Shown here in pieces: positions 41,403 to 50,203 of a stretch of DNA of 64,000 bases. How positions within the stretch are numbered: position 1 is the first letter of the stretch; every line of letters starts with the position of its first letter. The notes below the pieces were generated by a model. That model was given only the letters and a program-made list of their open reading frames with translations, did not search any database and was not told the DNA's origin. The stretch is from an uncultured Thomasclavelia sp. (lineage in GTDB: Bacteria; Bacillota_I; Bacilli_A; Erysipelotrichales; Coprobacillaceae), in contig CAJUOR010000001.1 in the NCBI GenBank assembly GCA_910588165.1, forward strand, positions 17,471 to 81,470. Reading direction: 5' to 3'. The position numbers and the translations under genes are program-made.

Positions 41403-43973
41403 TTAAACCCGTTTTCTATGAAAAAGCTTCAATATCTCATTAAAGATAATTGTTGTCATGGAAATACCGAAGACAAAAATCCAATCTCTGACACTTAACA
41501 AGAAGGTATCAAAGATACTACTAATCAACGGCACAATCGCCACGACCATCTGTAAAGCTAAGCCTAACACAAAAGCCCCTAACAGATATTTATTTTTGAA
41601 AACACCTGTTGTGAAAATAGAATGTTTTAAACTATGCAAGTTAAACGCATGGAATAACTGACTGATTGAAAGGACCATAAATGCCATCGTTTGAGCGTGT
41701 TGCAATGATTCCGGATAATGATGTGTTCCATAATAAAAACTAACTAATGTTATCAAACCGATAAATAAACCATTCGCAATCACAAAGAAAGTTCCGCCGT
41801 CCGCAAAGATAGATTGATCTCTTGGTTGTGGTTTCATTTTCATTAAATCTCCGTCATCACCATCTACCCCTAAGGCTAAAGCCGGAAGCGTATCAGTAAT
41901 TAAGTTTACCCACAAAATATGAATAGCTCGAAGCGGTGTCGCCCAATTCAAAACAATCGCCGTAAATAGCGCTACTGCCTCACCGATATTACATGATAAT
42001 AAGAATAAAATCGCTTTTTTGATATTTTGGAAAATACCCCGACCTTCTTTAACAGCCGTAACGATAGTGGCAAAGTTATCATCGGCTAAAATCATATCGC
42101 CGGCTTCTTTGGAAACATCACTGCCGGTAATGCCCATAGCTACACCGATATCAGCGGCTTTTAAACTCGGCGCATCATTGACACCATCGCCGGTCATTGA
42201 CACCACATAGCCTTTAGACTGTAAAGCTTGAACAACCATCACTTTATGCTCAGGCTGAACACGAGCAAAAACACGATATTTATCGATGGTCGTATTTAAA
42301 TCTTCCTGCGTCATAGTACTTAAGGTTTGTCCATTCATAACTTGACTAGCATCATCGGCAATACCTACTTCCTGAGCGATTGCCAAAGCTGTATCTTGAT
42401 GATCACCTGTAATCATGACTGTTCGAATACCTGCCCCTTTAGCGACTTGAATCGCTTCTTTCACCTCAGTACGAGCAGGGTCAATCATTCCCACTAATCC
42501 GATAAAGCATAAATCACTTTCCATGGGAGCATCTTTTTGGTACTTGCGATAAGCTAAAGCTAAAACCCGCATTGCTTTTTGTGCCATGAGTTTACTAGCT
42601 TCACTAATTTCAGCTAACACTGTATCTATGGCCACTTTTTCATGATTGATATAGGCGAAATCACAATGTTCCAATAAACAGTCCAAAGCCCCTTTGGTAT
42701 AAACAATCTTCTCGCCATTGATATGATGAGCAGTACTCATCAACTTTCGATCAGAGTCAAATGGTAACTCATCAAAACGAGGATAGGCTTGATCCAAAGC
42801 TTTTTTAGAGAGCTGAAGTTGACTTCCCATATCCAATAAAGCAATTTCAGTCGGATCGCCTGTCAAAGAATCTTCATTGCTTGCATCATTACATAACATC
42901 ATACCTTCAATTAAAAGACGATGTTCTTCTTGTTCTAGTTTATCTATTTCATCTAAGATGCCATTCATATAAAACATTTTAACTGTCATCTTATTTTGTG
43001 TAATTGTTCCTGTCTTGTCTGAGCAGATAACATTGACACTACCTAAAGTTTCAACAGCAGGTAACTTCTTGACAATAGATTGACGCTTAGCCATTTTTTC
43101 CACACCTAGAGCCAAAACAATAGTTACGACGGCTGTCAAGCCTTCCGGAATAATCGCAACAGCTAAAGAGATAGAAGTGATGAGCATTTCCATTGCATCT
43201 CGTCCTTGAAGTAAACCGACAATAAACATTAAAACACAGATACCCACGCATAATTTGCCGAGTTGTTTACTTAAAGCAGCCAACTTTAACTGTAAAGGTG
43301 TCAAACGATTGTCCTCTTTATCTAACATTTTGGCAATTTTACCGATTTGCGTATCCATGCCAATCGCCCCTACAATACCCTCACCTCGACCATAAGTGAC
43401 AAAAGTTGACATGAATGCCTGATTGACACGTTCAGCTAAAGGCGTATCTTCGTTGATTTCCTTGGCTTCTTTTTCAACCGGCACCGATTCACCGGTTAAA
43501 GCAGATTCGTCAATTTTCAAATTAGCTGTTGTTGTTAAATATAAATCAGCCGGAATATAGCGCCCCGCCTCTAAGCTAACAACATCTCCCACAACTAAGT
43601 CGCTGACATTAACGGTTTCTAAAACCCCATTTCTTTTTACGACAGTCATTGGACTTGCCATTTTCTGTAAAGCCTCCAATGACTTTTGAGCTTTATTTTC
43701 CTGTGCAATCCCAATAGCTGCATTTAATATGATAACCACAAGGATAATGAGGGCATCAATAGCCTCACCAATCACCATTGAAATAATAGCTGCTGCCATT
43801 AAAATATAAATCATAGGATCTTTTAATTGATCTTTAAGCTTGGCAAACAACGTTTTTTTAGGTTCACCTTTTAATTCATTCTTACCTAAAGCTTGACGCT
43901 TCTTCACTTCAGTGGCATCTAAACCTCGCATAAGATTTGTGTTAAACTTTCGTTCCAAATTTTCTTGGTACAT
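41403..43973 (-). CDS. P-type cation ATPase under a yybP-ykoY riboswitch (probable Mn2+/Ca2+ exporter)
   Basis: An 856-residue P2-type pump related to that at 24522..27023. It has CSDKTGTITQNKM, ESALTGESVPVEKE, MTGDGVNDAPSLKAADIG and AVAIIPEGLTAVVT. The ATG at 43973 follows AAAGGAGATA; a frame extending to 44093 covers the riboswitch and is not real. Because a manganese-sensing yybP-ykoY element precedes it, the pump probably exports excess Mn2+ (as Lactococcus YoaB does), perhaps with Ca2+. The pair with the 24522 pump gives two P2 pumps, one regulated by metal and one not. Confidence 0.88.
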   Translation of the reverse strand: MYQENLERKFNTNLMRGLDATEVKKRQALGKNELKGEPKKTLFAKLKDQLKDPMIYILMAAAIISMVIGEAIDALIILVVIILNAAIGIAQENKAQKSLEALQKMASPMTVVKRNGVLETVNVSDLVVGDVVSLEAGRYIPADLYLTTTANLKIDESALTGESVPVEKEAKEINEDTPLAERVNQAFMSTFVTYGRGEGIVGAIGMDTQIGKIAKMLDKEDNRLTPLQLKLAALSKQLGKLCVGICVLMFIVGLLQGRDAMEMLITSISLAVAIIPEGLTAVVTIVLALGVEKMAKRQSIVKKLPAVETLGSVNVICSDKTGTITQNKMTVKMFYMNGILDEIDKLEQEEHRLLIEGMMLCNDASNEDSLTGDPTEIALLDMGSQLQLSKKALDQAYPRFDELPFDSDRKLMSTAHHINGEKIVYTKGALDCLLEHCDFAYINHEKVAIDTVLAEISEASKLMAQKAMRVLALAYRKYQKDAPMESDLCFIGLVGMIDPARTEVKEAIQVAKGAGIRTVMITGDHQDTALAIAQEVGIADDASQVMNGQTLSTMTQEDLNTTIDKYRVFARVQPEHKVMVVQALQSKGYVVSMTGDGVNDAPSLKAADIGVAMGITGSDVSKEAGDMILADDNFATIVTAVKEGRGIFQNIKKAILFLLSCNIGEAVALFTAIVLNWATPLRAIHILWVNLITDTLPALALGVDGDDGDLMKMKPQPRDQSIFADGGTFFVIANGLFIGLITLVSFYYGTHHYPESLQHAQTMAFMVLSISQLFHAFNLHSLKHSIFTTGVFKNKYLLGAFVLGLALQMVVAIVPLISSIFDTFLLSVRDWIFVFGISMTTIIFNEILKLFHRKRV

Positions 43974-43995
43974 TGTCCTATCTCCTTTCATAAAC

Positions 43996-44039
43996 AGAAA
44001 AGACTTATGATTGTCCTTTCTGTGTCCAACCATAAGTCT
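43996..44039 (-). terminator. Riboswitch expression-platform terminator
   Basis: GACTTATG/CATAAGTC arms with minus-strand TTTTCTG. The 5' arm is shared with the P1 stem of the aptamer, so ligand binding should block the terminator. A second overlapping pair, ACAGAAA/TTTCTGT, is also possible. Confidence 0.75.
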
Positions 44040-44121
44040 TGCAATTTCATTCTTTACCAGGCAATATGTCCGAAATGATGATAAAGAAACCAAATCTATT
44101 GGTTTGCTACTCCCCTATGTA
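44031..44121 (-). ncRNA. yybP-ykoY manganese riboswitch aptamer
   Basis: On the minus strand TACATAGGGGAGTAGC (44106..44121) provides the 5' conserved loop GGGGAGTAGC, and GCAAGACTTATG (44031..44042) closes P1 (CATA with TATG) and carries the conserved GCAAGAC. Between them are the P2 hairpin (AACCAAT/ATTTGGTT) and the CGGACATATTGCC arm. The yybP-ykoY class senses Mn2+ and often switches on transcription of Mn2+ exporters. Here the P1 3' strand overlaps a terminator, consistent with a Mn2+-ON switch. Confidence 0.85.
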
Positions 44122-44188
44122 TTTTTATTATATGCAATATTTAAAAGAATAGCAAGAATTTTAATAAAAATAAACTTTTCAAAGAAAC

Positions 44189-44419
44189 TTATCGCATAAC
44201 TTCAATAAATGTTTCTTGGTTTAGCATTTCACCTTTTTCCAAAATCGCATTTTGTTCCTTTTCATCTAACTCCAAAATCTGATTGATTTCCTGTGGTGAA
44301 AATCCCATTAAAGATAACCTTACTGTTTGATAGTTAAAGCCCAGCATCATAATCAACATTCCGATAACAACCATCACTAATGCCAGTAAATCTGCAAATG
44401 TTCTATTTTCGTTTTCCAT
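44189..44419 (-). CDS. Small membrane protein paralogous to the VanY N-terminus
   Basis: A 76-residue protein with one membrane helix (about 10-28) followed by VRLSLMGFSPQEINQILELD. That stretch resembles IQLSQKGYEKQEIQAIMDVD in the N-terminus of the adjacent carboxypeptidase (44490..45485), also placed right after a membrane helix. It ends EKGEMLNQETFIEVM. The ATG at 44419 follows an AAGGTGATG stretch. It is downstream in the same direction as the carboxypeptidase, 70 bases away. I infer a shared helix-plus-arm module, possibly a partner or regulator. Confidence 0.65.
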   Translation of the reverse strand: MENENRTFADLLALVMVVIGMLIMMLGFNYQTVRLSLMGFSPQEINQILELDEKEQNAILEKGEMLNQETFIEVMR

Positions 44420-44489
44420 CTTCATCACCTTCAACGACATTTTATATGCTAAGACTTAACAAAATAGAAGCATAATCCTTAACAATTCC

Positions 44490-45485
44490 TTAATTCATAG
44501 CTTTATATTCTTCTAAAGCCCAATTGTTTTCCTTCATTATTTGAGCCGCTTTCTTGCCCACATATCTAAAGTGCCAAGGTTCATTGGCAACATTGGTGAT
44601 TTCCGTTTTATCTTCGGGATAACGTAATATAAAACCATAATCTACACAATGTGCGACAACCCAATCGTAATCGGGACTATCACCAAAAACAAAGTATGTG
44701 CCATCTTGAACGGACTCACTGCTTAAGTCAATTGCCAAACCTGATTGATGTTCGCTATAGCCCGGATCCCCGACATACATATCGCAATAAGCTTGCCCAT
44801 ATTCACCTAGATAATAATCATAAATATCCTCTTGATCAAAATAACTACGATAACTGCTGTTGTTTAAAAGGATATATCCTTCTTCTCCTGCATCATCAGC
44901 CATAGCTTTTAAAGCCTCATTAGCCTCTTGACGTAAATATTGTAAAGGCTCATTGTCCTCGGAACTGGGAATAGCACATTTTTCCAAATCCGATGGAACA
45001 TAACTCATACTAAAATGCGCCTTGTTTGTGACTAATAATTCAATATCTGTTGGATTTGACATCAACTCATTGGCATTCGTATCTTCTATATAATCTTCAA
45101 TCTTATCTTGTTTCACTTTTGCATAAAAGGACTTTTTTGTATCAGGGCTAGTAAAGATAAAAATATTTGGGTTCTCCAAAATTAAATCAACGGTCGTTTT
45201 CACTTCTTCACTATCCATGTCTGTATGCAACGACTGATAATCTACATAATCTTGATATCTTTCGATATTTGGCGATAACCTTAGCCAAGTCATAACATCA
45301 TCTATTTTTTCTGTTTCAAAAAATAACGCACGTTGCTCTTTATCCACGTCCATAATCGCTTGAATTTCCTGCTTCTCATATCCCTTTTGACTAAGCTGTA
45401 TGCGAGGAACTAAATAACCGGCACCAATTCCGGATAAACCCGCTATAGCAACAACGCTTATTTTTAATTTTGTTAAGCGTTTCAT
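44490..45485 (-). CDS. VanY-type D-Ala-D-Ala carboxypeptidase (M15)
   Basis: A 331-residue cell-envelope peptidase with an N-terminal membrane helix (about 9-25), an arm (about 28-110) and an M15 catalytic domain (about 185-325). Metal and catalytic motifs are SEHQSGLAIDLS (SxHxxGxAxD) and EPWHFRYV (ExxH). It should trim the terminal D-Ala of peptidoglycan stem peptides outside the membrane. GGGGAGC precedes the ATG. A small paralogue of its N-terminus is encoded next (44189..44419). Confidence 0.86.
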   Translation of the reverse strand: MKRLTKLKISVVAIAGLSGIGAGYLVPRIQLSQKGYEKQEIQAIMDVDKEQRALFFETEKIDDVMTWLRLSPNIERYQDYVDYQSLHTDMDSEEVKTTVDLILENPNIFIFTSPDTKKSFYAKVKQDKIEDYIEDTNANELMSNPTDIELLVTNKAHFSMSYVPSDLEKCAIPSSEDNEPLQYLRQEANEALKAMADDAGEEGYILLNNSSYRSYFDQEDIYDYYLGEYGQAYCDMYVGDPGYSEHQSGLAIDLSSESVQDGTYFVFGDSPDYDWVVAHCVDYGFILRYPEDKTEITNVANEPWHFRYVGKKAAQIMKENNWALEEYKAMN

Positions 45486-45557
45486 ATGCTCCCCCTCTCA
45501 TACGTCTATTATAGGAACTAAAATTTAAGATATACTGTTCAAAGTATTAAAATATTC

Positions 45558-46118
45558 TTAACTTTGGCAAGATGCTAAATAATGCTCCCTACCTAATGTA
45601 TATAAATTGTTTCCCTCATCATCAATAATGACAACTAAAGGCAAGTCTTCTACTTCAAGACGACGAATAGCTTCCGGTCCTAAATCTTCAAACGCAATCA
45701 CTTCAGCTTTTTTGACTGTATTTCCGATTATTGCTCCTGCTCCGCCAATCGCTCCGAAATAAACCGCATGGTTTTCTTTCATCGCTTCAATCACTTCCTT
45801 GTTACGATAACCTTTACCAATCATGCCACTTAAACCTAAACCTAGCAATGTCGGTGTATAAGCGTCCATGCGTCCTGAAGTTGTAGGTCCGCCACTACCG
45901 AAAACTTGCTTAGGAGGAGTTGGAGTTGGTCCTACATAATAAATCACACTATCCTTCACTTCAAAAGGTAAAAGTTCTCCTTTTTGCACCAAGGCTACTA
46001 AACGCTTATGAGCGGCATCTCTTCCGGTATAGATAGTTCCGGATAATAAAATCTCGTCACCGGCTTTTAAATCTTTCACCTTATCCTTTGTCAAAGGCGT
46101 TGTTAATCTTTTCCTCAT
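45558..46118 (-). CDS. Fe-S hydro-lyase beta subunit (class I fumarase / tartrate dehydratase)
   Basis: A 186-residue swivelling domain, the smaller half of a two-subunit class I fumarase or L-tartrate dehydratase. Conserved features: GTIYTGRDAAHKR and GPTPTPPKQVFGSGGPTTSG then RMDAYTPTLL. It works with the alpha subunit, whose stop overlaps its ATG by four bases. No other TCA genes are in the window, so the most likely role is fumarate/malate conversion in fermentation; tartrate cannot be excluded. Confidence 0.9.
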   Translation of the reverse strand: MRKRLTTPLTKDKVKDLKAGDEILLSGTIYTGRDAAHKRLVALVQKGELLPFEVKDSVIYYVGPTPTPPKQVFGSGGPTTSGRMDAYTPTLLGLGLSGMIGKGYRNKEVIEAMKENHAVYFGAIGGAGAIIGNTVKKAEVIAFEDLGPEAIRRLEVEDLPLVVIIDDEGNNLYTLGREHYLASCQS

Positions 46119-46960
46119 ATAATCACCTTCTTATGTCTAGCTACATGACAACAAATCGCAACGGCAACAGGCATTCCGGCAATATGTGTCGGTAATGTTT
46201 CAATATGTAAAGCAAGTGCTGTCGTCTTGCCACCAAAACCTGCCGGACCAATGCCCAACTGATTGATGGCTTCTAATAATTCTTGTTCTAAGGCAGCATA
46301 TCTTTGATCTTGATGGTGGCTGTCTAAAGGCTTTAACATCGCCTTTTTAGCACTTAGCGCAACCGTTTCAAAATTACCGCCAATCCCTACACCGATAACC
46401 ATTGGCGGACAAGCATTCGCTCCGGCACTTTCTACAGTTTTCAAGACAAAATCTTTAACACCCTCTACCCCGTCACTTGGCTTTAACATTTTTATCTGCG
46501 ACATATTCTCAGACCCAAAGCCTTTAGGCGCCAAAGTAATGGCAACCTTATCTCCTTGAACGATCGATACATGAATGGTTGCCGGCGTGTTGTTTTTCGT
46601 ATTAACTCGATCAAATAATGGATCATCGACAATTGATTTACGTAAATAACCCTTTTCATATCCTTGCGCCACACCTTGATGGATAGCTTCATACAAATCT
46701 CCGCCCACAAAATGAACATCTTGTCCTATTTCCAGCATTACCACCGCCATACCTGTATCCTGACAAATCGGAATATGAGTCTTGGCGGCAATCTTAGCAT
46801 TATCCACAATGACTTGAAGTGTTTCCTTAGCCATCGCAAATGGTTCATTTTCTAAACATTCTTCTAATCTACCTAATACGTCAAAAGGCAGCTGCACACA
46901 CGCCTTTAACGCTAAATCACAAATAGCTTGTGTGATTTCACAAACATCAATCTCTCTCAT
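46115..46960 (-). CDS. Fe-S hydro-lyase alpha subunit (class I fumarase / tartrate dehydratase)
   Basis: A 281-residue catalytic subunit with a [4Fe-4S] cluster. The cysteines are in PICQDTGMAVV, NACPPMVIGVGIGG and ICCHVAR. GPAGFGGKTTALAL is the substrate site. Start follows AGAGGGTG. Operon with 45558..46118. Oxygen-labile cluster enzymes such as this fit an anaerobic or microaerobic host, as does the pyruvate formate-lyase. Confidence 0.92.
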   Translation of the reverse strand: MREIDVCEITQAICDLALKACVQLPFDVLGRLEECLENEPFAMAKETLQVIVDNAKIAAKTHIPICQDTGMAVVMLEIGQDVHFVGGDLYEAIHQGVAQGYEKGYLRKSIVDDPLFDRVNTKNNTPATIHVSIVQGDKVAITLAPKGFGSENMSQIKMLKPSDGVEGVKDFVLKTVESAGANACPPMVIGVGIGGNFETVALSAKKAMLKPLDSHHQDQRYAALEQELLEAINQLGIGPAGFGGKTTALALHIETLPTHIAGMPVAVAICCHVARHKKVII

Positions 46961-47044
46961 TTTTTCACCCTCTTAGCGATATTTTACCATATTTTACTTC
47001 ATCTTGGAAAGATTTATGTTACAATTATGAAGAGGTGACTATAG

Positions 47045-47701
47045 ATGCATAAAACACAATATGTTATTTTCGATATGGACGGTTTAATGTTCGATACGGA
47101 ACGTTTAGCTATGATAGCGATGCAAAAGGTTTACGCCAAATACGGTTATCAATTAACCGAAGAAATCTATCTGAAATTAGTTGGGACAAACGGCGTGGTT
47201 TCTTTAAATATTCTACATGAACATTTTGGCAAAGATCTTCCGTTTGAAATACTTGAACAAGAAACAAGAGCTTTAATGGATATAGAAATTCAACAGAACG
47301 GTCTACCTTTCAAGCCAGGTTTAGAAACTTTGTTAAAATATTTAAAAGCGAACAATATTCCTTGTGCTGTTGCTTCTTCGACTAACCATCGCTATGTAGA
47401 GCAGTATCTTACAATTGCCAAGCTAAAAGATTATTTCACATTTATTATCGGTGGTGATGAAGTAACTAAAACCAAACCTTTCCCTGATATTTTCTTAAAA
47501 GCTTTACAAAAGGCAAATGTTGAGGCTTCCCACGCTTTAGTATTAGAAGATTCCGAAAATGGTATTTTAGCTTCTTGTCGAGCTGAAATACCGGTCATCT
47601 GTATCCCCGATATGAAAATACATGGCAAAGAAATTAACGATTTATGCCTAGCTGTTTTGCCTAGCTTAGATAAAGTGATAGACTATTTACCTACTTATTA
47701 A
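47045..47701 (+). CDS. HAD-IA phosphatase (beta-phosphoglucomutase-like)
   Basis: A 218-residue HAD hydrolase with an alpha-helical cap (about 16-85). Motif I FDMDGLMFDTE, motif II VASSTN, motif III KTKPFPDIFLKAL and motif IV VLEDSENGI. It could be a phosphatase for sugar or nucleotide phosphates or a phosphoglucomutase; the pgmB group retains the same motifs. GAGGTG ribosome site. It has its own terminator and is convergent with an RpiR regulator. Confidence 0.85.
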   Translation: MHKTQYVIFDMDGLMFDTERLAMIAMQKVYAKYGYQLTEEIYLKLVGTNGVVSLNILHEHFGKDLPFEILEQETRALMDIEIQQNGLPFKPGLETLLKYLKANNIPCAVASSTNHRYVEQYLTIAKLKDYFTFIIGGDEVTKTKPFPDIFLKALQKANVEASHALVLEDSENGILASCRAEIPVICIPDMKIHGKEINDLCLAVLPSLDKVIDYLPTY

Positions 47702-47737
47702 AATACAATATTGATATTAAGAAATACATTATTACTT

Positions 47738-47773
47738 GCCTATACAAAACATATATTTTGTATAGGCTTTTTT
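47738..47773 (+). terminator. Terminator of the HAD-IA gene
   Basis: GCCTATACAAAA/TTTTGTATAGGC with a T tract. Confidence 0.8.
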
Positions 47774-47783
47774 CTAAGAAGAA

Positions 47784-47811
47784 AACAGAACGGAAATTAT
47801 CCGTTCTGTTT
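47784..47811 (-). terminator. Terminator of the RpiR-family gene
   Basis: AAACAGAACGGA/TCCGTTCTGTTT, five-base loop, TTTTC on the minus strand. Confidence 0.78.
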
Positions 47812-47815
47812 AAGC

Positions 47816-48634
47816 TTAAGCTTCTTTATTCTCATGTGAATATAGAGCAAAATAACGACAAGACAATAATTCAATTGCTGTTAGTAGCGTATGTTTCCCG
47901 ATTTTCATTTGTTCATGATTGCCTAAGACAATTAAATGATCGACTTGACTAGCTAAACTCAATGTAGGATTTTGCGTAATTAAAATAGTTTTTACGCCAT
48001 TTTTCTTAATGTAACTCAATGCCTTAGATCCCGTACCTAAGTAATTGCCGTTGACAGAAATAATGACAGCCACAGAGTCGCTATCTAGTTTTTTCGCACA
48101 TTCCAATTGCCTTTCTGCGTCCATATATGCAATTGAGAATTTATCTAACATCATCAAATCTGTTTGGAAATGTAAAGCGGCACTATGCGAAAACTGTGTT
48201 CCAAAAAAAGCCACATTTTTCTTATCATGAATTAAACGTAATGCCCCATCAATTTCGTCCCAATCTAAGTACTCTGTCAAATTCATAATCTGATTAGCTA
48301 CCCGTTTTACATAATCAGCCGTTGCCATTTTAGGATCATTTAAAATCAATTGTTCAGACACGCTTGCCAAGTTACTTGACCGGGTTAAATTCATCTGAAA
48401 TAACCCACATTCCTGTTTTAAATGAGCAAAATTTTCATAACCTAAAGTTCGACAAAAACGGCTGATAGTCGCCGGACTGACATAACAGGCTTTAGCTAAT
48501 TCGCTAATCCCCATACGTGATACCTTTTTAAAATTATTCGCCATATACCAAGCAATATTATAATTCGTGTCACTTTCATTAGCTGTATCTAAAAAAATAA
48601 TCAATCGATAAAATAGGTATTTCACATAACTCAC
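47816..48634 (-). CDS. MurR/RpiR-family transcriptional regulator
   Basis: A 272-residue repressor or activator with an N-terminal HTH_6 (MGISELAKACYVSPATISRF, about 41-60) and a C-terminal SIS domain that binds phosphosugars (NVAFFGTQFSHSAAL, and VIISVNGNYLGTGSKAL). No sugar operon is adjacent, so the target is unknown. Promoter has a TATAAT at about 48643 on the minus strand. Ends in a strong hairpin. Confidence 0.86.
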   Translation of the reverse strand: MSYVKYLFYRLIIFLDTANESDTNYNIAWYMANNFKKVSRMGISELAKACYVSPATISRFCRTLGYENFAHLKQECGLFQMNLTRSSNLASVSEQLILNDPKMATADYVKRVANQIMNLTEYLDWDEIDGALRLIHDKKNVAFFGTQFSHSAALHFQTDLMMLDKFSIAYMDAERQLECAKKLDSDSVAVIISVNGNYLGTGSKALSYIKKNGVKTILITQNPTLSLASQVDHLIVLGNHEQMKIGKHTLLTAIELLSCRYFALYSHENKEA

Positions 48635-48791
48635 CCCATGCCTATTATACTATAAAATAACATTTTTGGCATTCTTTTTTTTCAAATTCTGAAACTAACT
48701 TGACAATTAAGATGTTTTCGCTTGCGAAATTAACTAAGTATATAGACATAATCAATCCAAATAATCAACGGATTTAACGTTATTGAATAGC

Positions 48792-49451
48792 TCAATTCAG
48801 ATGAGCCTTTTTGACTTGAAGCTGATAATACCGCATTCCCAAAAGGGCAAGCACCGCTGTCAAAACAAAGGTTATAATAGCTAAATGATAATCCTGACTT
48901 GCTACCAAATCTCCGCCAACCGTGCTTGTAATGATTGACGGAATCCTCGCAACTGTTGTAATGATTAAAAACTGAGTTAAATTTAAACTTGTCAAGGGCA
49001 TCATATAGGTTAATAAATCTTTAGGTACACCCGGAATCAAGAAAATAAAAAATAAAATCGAAAATAATTTTTGTTCATTCTTCAAAAAATGCAACTGTGA
49101 TATTTGTTCCTCTTTAAAAAACTTTGCGACCAACGGTAGTCCTAACTTTTTAACTAAAATATAAATAATAATCGAACCTAGCAGTGCCCCGATTAAACAT
49201 AATAATAAACCTAACCAAGAACCGTAAAGCACCCTTGCCATAATTTCCAAAGGCTCGCCCGGAAGAAATGCAATCACTATTTGCAACACAACTGCAAAAA
49301 TAAGCATTAATGCGCCACTAAAGCCAGCCTCTTTTAAACTGGCACTGTTTGTCAACCACTGACTGAACGGCTCATACAATAAGCAAGTCAACCCACCAAA
49401 GATTAAACAAACAAGACCGATCATCAACCACGAATTTCTTTTTTTAAACAT
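48792..49451 (-). CDS. TVP38/TMEM64 (VTT-domain) membrane protein
   Basis: A 219-residue membrane protein with about six helices and the VTT/DedA-like core: FLPGEPLEIMARVLYG and GALLGSIIIYILVKKLG then IPGVPKDLLTYM and RIPSIITSTVGGDLV. VTT proteins act in lipid scrambling and membrane homeostasis. The ATG at 49451 follows GAGGTGG. Single gene; 157 upstream bases to the RpiR start contain no open frame. Confidence 0.83.
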   Translation of the reverse strand: MFKKRNSWLMIGLVCLIFGGLTCLLYEPFSQWLTNSASLKEAGFSGALMLIFAVVLQIVIAFLPGEPLEIMARVLYGSWLGLLLCLIGALLGSIIIYILVKKLGLPLVAKFFKEEQISQLHFLKNEQKLFSILFFIFLIPGVPKDLLTYMMPLTSLNLTQFLIITTVARIPSIITSTVGGDLVASQDYHLAIITFVLTAVLALLGMRYYQLQVKKAHLN

Positions 49452-49571
49452 AAACGCCACCTCTTTACATCATGTAGTATAGCCTTGTTTTCCAAAGAAA
49501 AAACGTGCATTCAAATTAACTGTTTCTTAACAAACATTATTTTTTTCTTAACGTTGGGCTGTGCTTCTAAA

Positions 49572-49603
49572 TAAAAAAAGAATTGGTCATTTTTCACCAA
49601 CTC
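49572..49603 (-). terminator. Terminator overlapping the acetyltransferase stop codon
   Basis: GAGTTGGT/ACCAATTC around AAAAATG-type loop containing the TGA stop; then seven T. Confidence 0.72.
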
Positions 49604-50162
49604 TATCTTGATCTATTTTTTTAATAACTTTAGCCGGAACGCCGGCTACTAAACTATAATCCGGGACATCTTTTGTCACAACAGAGCCGGCTGCAATCAC
49701 ACAGCCTTGACCAATCGTAACACCGGGCATGATAGAAACGTTAGCGCCAAACCAACAATCATCACCTACTGTAATAGGCAAGGCTTGTTCCAAACCTTCG
49801 TTTCTTCTTTTGGCATCTAAAGGGTGCGAAGCTGTATAAAAACCACAGTATGGTCCTATGAAAACATGATTACCGATAGTAATATTTGCCCCATCCATCA
49901 AATAACAATAACAGTTAATAAAAACATCATTTCCTAAGTGGATATTTTTCCCATAATCACAAGTAAAGGGTGGAACAATTTCCAAACCTTGAGGTAAGTA
50001 ACCCAATATTTCGGAAATAATCTCATATCTTTTTTTGTCGCTTGGTCTAAGCTGATTCAATTCAAAACATAAATCAAAGCAGTCATATCTTTTTTTAACC
50101 AATTCTTGATCATGGTTTGCATCATACCACATACCTAATTGCATTTTTTCCGATTCTCTCAT
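49587..50162 (-). CDS. Maltose/sugar O-acetyltransferase (left-handed beta-helix)
   Basis: A 191-residue LbH hexapeptide-repeat enzyme that acetylates sugars using acetyl-CoA. N-terminal Mac domain (SEKMQLGMWYDANHDQEL), repeats IHLGNDVFINCYCYLMDGAN and ITIGNHVFIGPYCGFYTASH (His general base), then PGVTIGQGCVIAAGSVVTKD. Length fits Maa/NodL. A GGAGGTA precedes the start. Operon order with the histidine phosphatase upstream is possible (41-base gap). Confidence 0.88.
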   Translation of the reverse strand: MRESEKMQLGMWYDANHDQELVKKRYDCFDLCFELNQLRPSDKKRYEIISEILGYLPQGLEIVPPFTCDYGKNIHLGNDVFINCYCYLMDGANITIGNHVFIGPYCGFYTASHPLDAKRRNEGLEQALPITVGDDCWFGANVSIMPGVTIGQGCVIAAGSVVTKDVPDYSLVAGVPAKVIKKIDQDRVGEK

Positions 50163-50203
50163 TTTCTACCCTACCTCCTTCTATTGAAACATTCTTTTGC
50201 ATT

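Noticed and set aside
41403..44093. Longer P-type ATPase start at 44093
   Set aside because: The added 40 codons cover the riboswitch and lack a ribosome site; the ATG at 43973 has AAAGGAGATA upstream.
48700..48810. Small RNA starting at TTGACA (48700 region) and ending at the GCTCA/TGAGC hairpin
   Set aside because: No -10 box at proper spacing, and the hairpin's T-run is the coding strand complement of the last lysine codons of the VTT gene.
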